From NCBI GenBank assembly GCA_964036045.1, contig OZ038389.1, positions 40,107,717 to 40,171,716 on the forward strand: a stretch of 64,000 nucleotides of DNA. Reading direction: 5' to 3'. Shown piece after piece: positions 54,284-63,503 of the stretch. The notes under the pieces are model-generated. The model saw nothing but the letters and a program-made list of their open reading frames with translations, was not told the DNA's origin and did no database searches. The DNA is from Eutreptiella sp. 'Long Island Sound 2002' (Eukaryota > Euglenozoa > Euglenophyceae > Eutreptiales > Eutreptiaceae). Position 1 is the first letter of the stretch. Each line of letters starts with the position of its first letter. A program made the translations under genes and the position numbers.

Positions 54284-55756
54284 CCCCCCTCCTTAGAGCA
54301 AACCCTGGGGGGGGCTCGATAACACCCACGCATGGCAGCGGGTACCCAGGACCATTTCCTGAAGGGGGGGTGTCACATCCTCACTTCAGGCTGATTCAGG
54401 CTAGGCCGTTCAAATCCCACAGTAAGATAGGTATGATGCTGTAAAGGCTCGTAGCACATGTATAGTATCAAGTATCAAGTCCCGGGTCCTGGCGGCGATT
54501 GTTCGGCATCCAAAGGACCCGTTAACCCATACCAGGCGCACCGGGTGCCGGCTGCTACGGTCACCACCACAGTGGCAGTGGCATACACGGCCAACATAGG
54601 CGACAAACGACGACCGAGGTGGTCCCACAGGTCGAGAGCGACCACAAAGATCCATCAGGCTACCCCAAGCTTCCCAAGCCCCGCCGACTGGGGAGAGTCC
54701 CCACGGGTCCTTCCTCGGGCGCACCATGTCCATATCCATACGACGCGAGTCCAGAGTGATACAGCCGAACTCCTTAAGCGATCTTAAGGGAGCTCCTCCT
54801 GAAGGGATCGGGCATCAAGGCCGTCTTTTCCCTCGCCCTATTACCACGAAGGCCATACATGACGGAGTCCTCATTCAGTGTGGGCGAAGGCGTCGACTCC
54901 TCAAACCACCAGTTTCCCAGGCAGACTGACCGAGGTCAGGAGCACCGGAGGCCGCCATCCGACTGCAAGTGCGTCTGCGAATCGGTAGGCTCACACTGGG
55001 ACTGACAGTGGCGGACCGCTGGGAGTGTAGTCAGGCAACTGGGCTTCCCGCCTGGCGCCATCAGGATCTCCACACACAGCGAATAGGGCAACACGGTATC
55101 ACGGGCACTCAAACAGTACAATCGGTACGTAGGTACTGGTCCAGGCCGGACCAGGCTGTAAGAACATGTACACGGCGACTCAAGGCGCCTCTGTATACGA
55201 TTCGCATCCCTTCGGGGGAAAAACAGCCCACACTTCAGTGACGGGCTGACATACAGATGCACATATCCTGGAGGGGCGGAAAAGCAAAACAAGCGGGGTA
55301 AAGAGGCGTGTAAACACACTCTGGAAAGAGCGCCAAACCACGCCCCGGTTAGGATAAGGCATATGCAGGAGGGTGGACAGGAAAACGCCTGAGTCCAGGC
55401 CATATAGAGTCTGCAGACACACGTCGACTGGTCTGGACCCCGCAAGTGCCATGGGACCAGACCACACTCTCAAAAATAGCAATGCCGATGACAGCGGCAT
55501 CCGTTGCGCAACGTCGTATGGGCTTCAAGGCCCCAAGAGCTCAGAAAAACGAAGGTCAGTCGCCTGGTTTCCCAAGGATTCAACAGGGGGGTGAGTGACG
55601 CATAGAAGAAGACAGGGGCCATCCTCCTCTGGATTCAGCAGGGGGGGGCATATTGCCACTCTGTCACTGAAAGATGGAAGAGAGCAAGCAAGTAAGGGAC
55701 GATTCGTCGGCCTCACAAGCGCTCAAGACGCATCAGGGGAGAGCTCAGGGCGCTGA
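54284..55756 (-). other. Element G polypurine tract and 3' non-coding region
   Basis: TAAGGAGGGGGG (element orientation, 54284-54295) abuts the LTR. The remaining 1.46 kb up to the pol stop holds no recognisable gene; open frames on both strands are short and unrelated to known domains. Confidence 0.6.
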
Positions 55757-58700
55757 TCAGGCACCCCTGGCTGAGATCGCCCGGGTGAGTGCTGCCAAGT
55801 CAGAAACGTGGATCTTGGTCTTGTGCTTGCGGATGTACTCCATGAAGGGAGTATTGACCCGCGGCACGAACGAGGAGACGGGTTCCCAGGTGTCGTGGGA
55901 CGGCCCATAGCCTCGCCAACGAACCTTGAACTCCAGACCTCCGGGTGCCCAGGCCTTCGGACGCTGAGCCAGGATCTTCTCGACTGTATAGTCGTCCTGC
56001 TCAGCATAGTCGTCGTCCGAATCGGCCTCATGTGCGGCATAGCTCAGGGACACATGCTGGCCACGGAGGTCGGGTTCCCGCACACGGAGTTGACTCTCGT
56101 GGCACTCCCGGAACTGTCCGTGACCCACCTTGATGCGGTAGGTGTCCTCACCCATCCTGCGGACCACCTCGCCGGGTGTGAACCAGGTTTTGGTGCGGTG
56201 GGTGCCCATAGGGCGGGGTCTGATCACCCACACCGGGTCTCCCACCCTGAACTTCTGCGCTGTCGAGCTCGGGGCGGACTTCGGACGCTCAGCATGCTCC
56301 TTCTCGAGCTGCTGGCGGATGTCCCGCGCCGTTTGCTCTTGCCGCGCGAAGAATTCCTTGGCATCCATAGCCATGCCATCACCAGACAAGGGAAGTCCCC
56401 TACCCAGGGGGTCCCTGCCGAACAGAATCTGGTGAGGGGACAAACCACCCGGAGTGGGGCTGTCATGACGGGCCTTCAGAGCAGGCCACATCTCCTCAAA
56501 CCAGTTCTGCCGTGGATTGGTGATAAGGATCTTGCGCAGCTTCTCGAACAGCTGCCGTCCAGCCACTTCAGCACGGCCGTTAGACCGGCTGAGATAGGCT
56601 ACGCTCTTGGCGTGACGTATTCCCATGAGGGAACACATAGCCTTGAACCAGCCACCAGTAAACTGGGGCCCTCGGTCACTGCAAATGGTGCGGGGGATGT
56701 CAAAGACGGTCAGCCAATGACGAATCATCATGACTGCCACTTCCTTGGTAAGCAACCCCTTTTTGCGTGCCGGAACGGCTACAACGTAGCCGCTGTGGCG
56801 GTCCACACAGAGAACCACACAGTCAAAGGTCTCCTTGCCAATGTGCACCTCGGGCATGGAGAAGACGTCCATGGCCAGGCTCTCCATGGGCTGGTCAGGA
56901 ACCGGGGTCCATTGGGCTTCCCCCTTGACGTTCCGGTTATCGGGATTGCAGGCCTGACAGACCGAGCAACCCTTCCTGACCTTCTTGATGGCGGTGTAGA
57001 GAACGATATGGTCGATCTCAAACCGACGCTGCATGACAAGAGCTTGCTTCTTGACCCGTGGGTGCAGCATGTGGTGGTGCCAAGCTTCACACAGCTCGAG
57101 CACCCGGGACTCTGGTACTAGCAGCTTACCATTCCGGTAGAGCTTGCGATCTTCCTCAGTCAGCCCCCTTGGCCACTTCTGCCCGTCATCAGGGTCGGTC
57201 ACAGCCCTATACTCGGCCGCAAAGGCCTCAGACTTGGCGTAGTCGTCGGTCCAGTCGTCCTGGAGGCAAGACTCCGGGAAGAGGTGCTTGTTGGACTCAG
57301 CTCCATCAGGGGCGAGTACTCTGACCGCTCTACTCACCCTCGACGCGAGGGGGGCATCTGCAGCCATGACGACGAAGCATTTAGCACCCTCCTCCTCCAT
57401 CAGGCGCTCCATTTCGATGATTCTCTTGGCTTCAGCGGTCTCAGTCTCATCGCCATGGGCAGAGATATCCTGCATGCCCTTGCTGGCGGGATAGGCCCAC
57501 CTACTGAGACAGTCCGCCACGGTGTTATCCTTTCCAGGAATATACACAACCGTGAGGTCGAACTTGGCCAAGGTCTCATGCCATCTTGCCCGTCGGGAGG
57601 CGGGACCTGAGGGGGTGTCCACGTGCTCCTTGTGCCACGACTGCAGACTCTGATGGTCGGTGCAGACGGTGACGGGATGGAGGGCTATGTACCCAGCCCA
57701 TTTCCTGAGAGCCATGACGATGGCATACGCCTCCTTTTCACGGGGCGTCCACTTCCGTCTCTGGCCTTCCCCAAGGACTCGGCTCCAGAAGGCCACGGGC
57801 ACGTGCCTCCCGTCGTCAAGCACTTGCTCCAACACAGCGCCAATGGCGTAGTCGGAAGCGTCGGTGCGCAGGACGAACCCTCGGTCGGGATCCACGAGGT
57901 GCAGACCCACTGCGGATAGCAGCGCCTGCTTCATCCCCTCAAAGGCACGGTCGGACTCAGCTGTCCAGACCAGAGCCTTCTTGGACCCCTTCTTGGTCTC
58001 CTCTCGGTTGCCCCTGAGCATGGTCATCATGGGGGCTGCATACTCGGCATACATTTTGATATACCCCGAGTAGTAGTTGCAGAACCCCAGATACGCCCGT
58101 AGCTCAGAGACCGTCTTGGGCTTTTCCCAGTGCTCAATCGCAGCCACCTTGCCAGGTATGGGCTTTCGCTGCCCGTTCCCGACTACGTGGCCAGCGAAGA
58201 CCACCTCGCTTACCGCAATGGTGGCCTTGTCACTGCTGCCCGTGAGCTTGTGCCGAACCAGAAGGTCCAGCACTCGAGTGACGTCCCTCTCGTGTGCCTC
58301 CAGGAGCTCCTCGTAGCTCATACTGGGGTCCCCGGACGCGATGATCACGTCGTCCACGAAGGGGTCCGCACAGTCGCGCACCGGCTCAAGCAGGTTCTCC
58401 AGCATCCGCTGAAAAGCCGCATTGCCGTTGGTAACGCCCATGGGCATCACCTTCCACTGGAGAGGTCCAAGTGGGGTGCTCATGGCTGTGCAGGCACGGG
58501 ACTCCTCGGCGAGAGGCATCTGATGATAACCATGTTTCAGGTCAATCACCGTGAAGATCCTCCGCCGGTGTTGCTTTTGCAGCATGTCCTCAATGAGGGG
58601 CAGCGTATAGCTGTCGTGCTGCGTTTGGGCGTTTAGGCCGCGGTAGTCGACCACGAGCCGCCACTCACCGGCAACCTTCTTGGGGACGACGAAGCACGGA

Positions 58701-59296
58701 GAGGCCCATTCGGAGTGGCACGGCTCGAGCCAGCCTCTCTGGATGAAGTCACGGAGGATCTTCTCCATGGCCTCTTTCCTCTCGCCCCTCAGGGCAAACT
58801 CCCGGTGCCGATACACACGGGGGTCCTGCTTCAGTCGTATCTTGGCCTCGCCATACGGTCCACGCACCGGTGGGGGAAACACAGGCTTACCGCTGAAGAA
58901 GGTATCACCATACTTCTGCTTCAGCCTGGCCCTCAATGCCTGAATCTTGGGGCAATCATCGGATTCCGCCTTGGCTTTTCCGGGCACCTGGACCACGGAG
59001 CTTACTTGAGGGGTAGCTACTCCGCTCGCTTTCGGCTCAGGTGGTCTTCCCAGGTAGCCCAAAGGGCCATCCCTGGTCTTGCCTCGGAATAGATCGCTGT
59101 AGGTGGGTGGGTTACCCCCGATTGGCTCGTCCTGGCTGGACAGGTGGTCCAGTACCCTCCTTACGAAGGTATCTCCTTCATAGGAACCAGAGACGATGGA
59201 GTCCACTTCCCACCAGGCTTTGTCCCGGCCTTTGCCCTCACGCTGGTTTCCCCAGTCGTGAAGGGCTGATCCATATACCCCTGAACCAGATCCCAC
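55757..59296 (-). CDS. pol: Element G pol: RT, RNase H, integrase, chromodomain
   Basis: The best-preserved pol of the window, about 1179 residues. RT: residues 155-340 with VVDYRGLN, IDLKHGYHQM and catalytic FVDD (313-316). RNase H: RTDASDYAIGAVLEQ (Asp 479), REKEAYAI, TDHQSLQ, and the DNTVADCLSRW end. Integrase: HHMLHP...CSVCQAC zinc region (about 740-783), Asp 810 in AMDVFSMP, Asp 874 in CSDRGPQF, Glu 910 in SNGRAEVAGR. The C-terminal chromodomain has YTVEKILAQRP, FKVRWRGYG and DTWEPVSSFVP. No internal stop. It overlaps the upstream protease frame (59161-60687) in another frame; comparison with B suggests one frameshift near 59250-59280, so the nominal start is not real. Confidence 0.92.
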   Translation of the reverse strand: MGSGSGVYGSALHDWGNQREGKGRDKAWWEVDSIVSGSYEGDTFVRRVLDHLSSQDEPIGGNPPTYSDLFRGKTRDGPLGYLGRPPEPKASGVATPQVSSVVQVPGKAKAESDDCPKIQALRARLKQKYGDTFFSGKPVFPPPVRGPYGEAKIRLKQDPRVYRHREFALRGERKEAMEKILRDFIQRGWLEPCHSEWASPCFVVPKKVAGEWRLVVDYRGLNAQTQHDSYTLPLIEDMLQKQHRRRIFTVIDLKHGYHQMPLAEESRACTAMSTPLGPLQWKVMPMGVTNGNAAFQRMLENLLEPVRDCADPFVDDVIIASGDPSMSYEELLEAHERDVTRVLDLLVRHKLTGSSDKATIAVSEVVFAGHVVGNGQRKPIPGKVAAIEHWEKPKTVSELRAYLGFCNYYSGYIKMYAEYAAPMMTMLRGNREETKKGSKKALVWTAESDRAFEGMKQALLSAVGLHLVDPDRGFVLRTDASDYAIGAVLEQVLDDGRHVPVAFWSRVLGEGQRRKWTPREKEAYAIVMALRKWAGYIALHPVTVCTDHQSLQSWHKEHVDTPSGPASRRARWHETLAKFDLTVVYIPGKDNTVADCLSRWAYPASKGMQDISAHGDETETAEAKRIIEMERLMEEEGAKCFVVMAADAPLASRVSRAVRVLAPDGAESNKHLFPESCLQDDWTDDYAKSEAFAAEYRAVTDPDDGQKWPRGLTEEDRKLYRNGKLLVPESRVLELCEAWHHHMLHPRVKKQALVMQRRFEIDHIVLYTAIKKVRKGCSVCQACNPDNRNVKGEAQWTPVPDQPMESLAMDVFSMPEVHIGKETFDCVVLCVDRHSGYVVAVPARKKGLLTKEVAVMMIRHWLTVFDIPRTICSDRGPQFTGGWFKAMCSLMGIRHAKSVAYLSRSNGRAEVAGRQLFEKLRKILITNPRQNWFEEMWPALKARHDSPTPGGLSPHQILFGRDPLGRGLPLSGDGMAMDAKEFFARQEQTARDIRQQLEKEHAERPKSAPSSTAQKFRVGDPVWVIRPRPMGTHRTKTWFTPGEVVRRMGEDTYRIKVGHGQFRECHESQLRVREPDLRGQHVSLSYAAHEADSDDDYAEQDDYTVEKILAQRPKAWAPGGLEFKVRWRGYGPSHDTWEPVSSFVPRVNTPFMEYIRKHKTKIHVSDLAALTRAISARGA

Positions 59297-60738
59297 TCCT
59301 CTTCAGTGAGGGGCTCTTCCGATTCCGATTCCTCGATGTCAACAGGGGGAACCGCAAAGCATTGCCTCCAAGGCTCCGCTATGATGCGGTTGACACACAC
59401 GAAGTCCGTGGTGTCGGCCTGATCAAGGCCCCCATCCACATAGTGGAATTCCGTTGGCCATCTCTGGGGTGGCATGGGCTGTCCCTTAGCGTCCTGATAG
59501 ACACTCTGTCCAGCCGGTAGGACGACCTTGTTTAAGGTCATGTTGGTCAATGAGGCTACCCAATGTCGGGTACTTTCCTCCTCGGTGCATCCCATAGGAA
59601 CAACCAGCACTGCCTTGGAGCGGTCCTTGCGAATCTTCGCTATCGCTCTTGGAATGTCCCAACGGGGGCAATGGATCCACATCAATCCCTGATGCGGACC
59701 CCAGTGCTTCTTCCACGCGGAGTCCTGCGCGCTCCAGTACTTCTCACACACCCGAAGATGGGCGGAGGTTCCTGAAGAGAACGCATCCAGGGCCAGATCC
59801 GAAGCTCCCAAGTCCGCGACAACTCGGCTCGCCACTTCCGGCCTTACGCCGTACTCCTGGTTTGCAGGACCAGTTGGCTCAGTGTCCAGCGCGGCCACTT
59901 CGAGCTGATTGCGTTCGGGGTGGATCCATTGGCATTCCACATGGTGCTCAGGTGACGAAAGCCACGAGAGCTGGTCGTCCTGGTACAGGGTCATGGAGGC
60001 CTGGGCCGGGAGAACGCCGGAGTCCGTCTCCATCATGAAGTCGTACCCAACGATCATGTCCCAGTCCATCTCGGCCTCGTAGAAGCGACCGTGCAGGAGG
60101 ATTTCCTTGCCGAGGTCTGGGCGGCTCAGCTCACGATGGTTCACGAACTGCAGCCCGATGGCCGCTTCCTTCGTGCCTCCCACCATGTACTGGCCGTTCG
60201 CCACCTTCAGCCTGACAGGTTTCCGACTGTCGGTCAGAAGCTCTGGTGGAAGTAGGCCAGCCTTGACCAAGCTGACTTGAGCTCCCGTGTCGACGAACAC
60301 GTCGAAAACCTTTTGCACTTCCCCGCATAGAGCACGGACCTTAAGATGCAACTGCCGCTCGCGACCGACACGGCGCACGGCGTGCAAACTCAGGATCACC
60401 GGCCGTTCCAGAAGCTCGACAAGCGACTGGTGCAGGTCGTGGACAATGGGCTCAGGCTGCCCATCTGCAGCATCCAGCTGCGGTCCGGGTGATCCTCGGA
60501 TACTCTCGGATAGATCATGTAGTACATCAAACACATTCTTGGTCGCGAAGGACGGACGGGTGCAAGGGTTCGTGCCTTCACTTGCCCTCACCCCGCCTCC
60601 GCGACTGGGTGCCAGACCGGGCCTTCCGCCCGCGGCAATCCCTTTGTGTTTACCGACTCCCAACAGGGATGGTTCGGCGCTTCCCACGTCACCATCCTGC
60701 GACCGCCCTAGCTGGGGCCCTTGGCTGCAGGGGCTCCG
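59161..60738 (-). CDS. Element G protease and methyltransferase-like domain
   Basis: It follows gag in the same frame after TAG 60739-60741. A Pro/Gly-rich linker of about 90 residues leads to the aspartic protease (FDVFVDTGAQVSLV, KVANGQYM, then DWDMIVGYDFMM). The Dam-like domain follows (QEYGVRPEVASRVV, LDAFSSG, VCEKYW, QDSAWKKHWG, WIHCPRW in place of WLNPPY, then AVLVVPMG and STRHW) and a conserved end (FHYVDGG). The acidic linker (EESESEEPLTEEEWDLVQGY) is where the frame shifts into the RT frame. The start at 60687 is an in-frame GTG and unlikely to be used; expression by readthrough from gag is more likely. Confidence 0.88.
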   Translation of the reverse strand, partial: RSPCSQGPQLGRSQDGDVGSAEPSLLGVGKHKGIAAGGRPGLAPSRGGGVRASEGTNPCTRPSFATKNVFDVLHDLSESIRGSPGPQLDAADGQPEPIVHDLHQSLVELLERPVILSLHAVRRVGRERQLHLKVRALCGEVQKVFDVFVDTGAQVSLVKAGLLPPELLTDSRKPVRLKVANGQYMVGGTKEAAIGLQFVNHRELSRPDLGKEILLHGRFYEAEMDWDMIVGYDFMMETDSGVLPAQASMTLYQDDQLSWLSSPEHHVECQWIHPERNQLEVAALDTEPTGPANQEYGVRPEVASRVVADLGASDLALDAFSSGTSAHLRVCEKYWSAQDSAWKKHWGPHQGLMWIHCPRWDIPRAIAKIRKDRSKAVLVVPMGCTEEESTRHWVASLTNMTLNKVVLPAGQSVYQDAKGQPMPPQRWPTEFHYVDGGLDQADTTDFVCVNRIIAEPWRQCFAVPPVDIEESESEEPLTEEEWDLVQGYMDQPFTTGETSVRAKAGTKPGGKWTPSSLVPMKEIPS

Positions 60739-61440
60739 CTAGGGGGCGTCGGTTGTGGAAGAAGGGGTGTTCTCCTCCGCATCAACCTCGTTGATGCCCT
60801 TCTTCCTTCTTTCGCTGCGAGTGGGCTTCTTGTCCTTGTCCTTGTTCTGGTTGTTCTGGTTGTTCTCCTTGTTCTTGTTGTCCGACCTGGGGACCCAGTT
60901 CCTCTTGATCTCCTGGATCTCCTTGGCCAACTCGGTCCCCTGCGACACCAGCTTGGAGAGCTCGTCCCTGTCCACCTCCACCTTGGCTTCCCGGATACCC
61001 GCGGGCGCACGCTTCTTCGACCCATGCGCCTTCTTGTAAGCCTCCGTGTCAGCCTTGTGGACGGGGCATGTTCGGTGGTCATGGTTGAAGCCTCGCTTCC
61101 TCCCATAACACACGAAACAGCCCTGAGGGTGAGCTCGTATGAACTCCCCAAAGGACAGCGGAGGGTCGCCAATGCGGCGAGGGTCCCTCTTCTCCTGCTT
61201 CCTCCAACCCTGCTGCAGGGGCTTCCAGTTTCCCGGTTTGCTCCCCGCGCTCAGGTTCTTGGCCACGAAGGCACAAACGGCCACTTCGGCGGGCTCATCG
61301 TCGTCGTCATCGTCGACGAGAGTCTCATCGCCGCCGGCTCCCGCTGGGTCCATGGCAGCTTCCCCGCCAGGTCCCTCGCCAACGTAGTTGACGTCGCGGT
61401 CGCCGGGCCTCAACCCGCGGGTGTGGTGGAGGTTTCGGTA
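60739..61440 (-). pseudogene. gag: Element G gag, C-terminal remnant
   Basis: Only the last 225 or so residues of gag remain: an acidic patch (DDDDDDEP), a region matching B gag (RRIGDPPLSFGEF against RRIGNPPLSFREY), a zinc knuckle with the same unusual spacing CX2CX8HX4C (CFVCYGRK...HDHRTC), a coiled coil (ELSKLVSQGTELAKEIQEI) and a Lys/Asn-rich tail. It ends at TAG 60739-60741, followed by CGG AGC CCC in frame with protease. The N-terminal two thirds are missing; the frame runs into a short TACTTGAG tandem repeat (61444-61470) and stops. Confidence 0.82.
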
Positions 61441-62382
61441 CTCGGTACTTGAGTACTTGAGTACTTGAGAAAAGAATCACCGAACGTGTGTCGCGCGATC
61501 GCAGCAGCAGAAAAATAAAAGTACGAGAAAAAGACGCACCGCCAGCAGAAATAAAGCGAAAAATCGTCTTTTCCGGCCTCAGAAACCCCCCCAACAATTT
61601 TACGCCGCTGTTTGGCGAGGTCGCAAAATATAGGACACACGCCGAAAAAGACGAACAATAGAGTCGCGACGGCGAAGAAACTGAGCGTTGCTTGCCCCAA
61701 ACCACCTAGCAAAGTGCGTGCCCTAGGCGCTAGGGACTTGTGCGCGCCCCAAAACAACCCACACATAGACAACAACAACGCCACCGGCCGCCGACAAGCA
61801 AGTATGTTATGTGCCGCGCACCGCGAAAAACCAACGAAACAAACACAACGCGGAAAGAGGTAGACGGGGAGAATGAATAGGTAACGAACCGCACCACGGT
61901 GGAGATATACCACAAGTACACGACCAAGCAATGCAAGCCCGCTCATGTAGGAAATACGCGCGAAGGGGATCACAACAAAAAGAGCAAGAGGCCGCACATG
62001 TACCCAAGTATGTTGAATGTCGTGCATGAAAAATACACACAAGCAACAACAACGCCACCGGCCGCCGGAAAGCAAGTATGTTATGTGCAAATATGTTGTG
62101 TGCGTAACGCCGTAACAAGCGCAAAACAAGTAACGTGATAAGCAACGCCAAAGTGCGCCGCCACGAAAAGCGCAACGAAAACCGCACCGGCAAGGAAAAC
62201 CAACAAGAGGTGGCACCGAAAGAACGCCTATGCTCACCCCCACTCGCATAGGGAAAAAAAGGTATGCCCGCACGCGCATGCCCGGAACGCCGCAAGGCCA
62301 TCACCGCCGCGGACGAGCAGCATGGTATGAAGGGACAAACAGGGAGGAACAAAAAGACCACCGAGGTAAAGCACAACACAAC

Positions 62383-62413
<31 letters not shown>

Positions 62414-63503
62414 AAGCGTACACACGTGACTAGTGGGGTCCAAGTATGTTGCCACGCTACGCTACGTAACCGAGACGTGCCCACCGCCCACCCGCACGCC
62501 CGCTTATGTAGGAGGCGAAAGGGAGCGAAAGGGAACAAAAGGTATGCCGCCGCATGCAAACGAATAGTAGACAAGCCACACACCGCCACCAAGAACGCAA
62601 GTATGTTACCATGTCGTGCCACGTCGCCAACCGCGGAGTTGCGGGGGTTAGAACACACAAATAGCCAGGGAGGGGGACAAGAAGAGCAAACACACAAATA
62701 GCATAGCGCCGGCGAGTGCCGGGTCCCAACGAACACACGTGCACGCACCCATGTTCTATCCTCACAGGTCCCGAAGAGAAGCGTATGCTCGTGTCTGCGT
62801 CGTCCGGGCGTTAAAGTAGGGTTGTCTTAGACGCTTAGGCAAGTATTGCGTCGTGCCGTCGTCACACATAAGCGAACGCCCGACAAGGCGGGAGGACAAG
62901 GACACGTTAAGGTAGTGAGGAAAGAGGCAGGTATGTTGCACGTCACGCCGCGCGCGCGGAACGGGCGACGAGAAAAGGTAGCGGCCAAAGGGGAGTGGAA
63001 ACAAGCCGGGAGCAAATGGGGCGATAAACCAACACGCAAGCCGGTCGCACACGAATGTCGCATGACGTACCAGCCAGCTCGAGGTGCCGTGTCGCGACAA
63101 AACCGCCGCCGCCGCACGCTTGCTTACGCACCCTTCTCTCCCTACGCAGGTTCAAAAGAGGAAGCCCGGGCCGACAAGAAAAAAGACAGAGACACGCAAC
63201 AAAGCGGAGGCAGGGAAAAAGTGCATGCCAGGGAGAGGGGTAGAGGAAAGGGTAAAGAGCAACAAAGCCGCGAAAGGAACAAGGGGAAGCCAGCGAACGA
63301 GCGAGGGGCGCACATAGAGGAGGGGACACGGCGGGCACACGGCGAGCACAACACCGCACCGAGACACCGGAGAGGGGAGCACCGGAGGACCAAGGAAAGA
63401 GCAGCACCACGCACCACGACACGCACGGCACAGGCGCCACACACACCGCACACACCCAACGAACCCCGGCAACCCACCCGGCAGTGGGCGGGCAGACGGG
63501 AGA
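61441..63503. repeat. T-poor degenerate repeat region
   Basis: About 2.1 kb in which the plus strand is rich in A, G and C and poor in T. Diverged repeats recur: AACAACAACGCCACCGGCC at 61771 and 62045, and (C)AAGTATGTT at about 61799, 62007, 62073, 62435, 62599 and (as GGTATGTT) 62933. It contains a 29-bp A run (62383-62411) and a TACTTGAG triplication at the left edge. Long open frames on the minus strand are an effect of composition. I find no gene. Confidence 0.5.
62383..62411 (+). repeat. A29 homopolymer
   Basis: Uninterrupted run of 29 A. No open frame or retroposon-like body with a plausible 3' end precedes it, so it may be a microsatellite or a decayed retroposon tail. Confidence 0.8.

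Larger units (their letters stand above)
51299..61440 (-). mobile_element. Element G: Ty3/gypsy chromovirus related to B, 5' truncated
   Basis: 3' LTR, polypurine tract, 3' non-coding region, pol with chromodomain, protease with Dam-like domain, and the C-terminal third of gag, all on the minus strand. The rest of gag, the primer site and the 5' LTR are absent; sequence right of about 61440 is unrelated and repetitive. Protein similarity to B runs along gag and pol. Confidence 0.85.

Noticed and set aside
54361-54400. GAAGGGGGGG followed by TGTCACATCC, like a polypurine tract and LTR start in plus orientation
   Set aside because: No second copy, no downstream LTR end and no plus-strand pol upstream; it lies inside G's 3' non-coding region.
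61410-62748. Long minus-strand frames (about 290 and 313 codons)
   Set aside because: They overlap each other in different frames, have Cys/Phe/Leu-rich composition expected from the reverse of a T-poor strand, and repeat with the underlying DNA repeats. No domain is visible.
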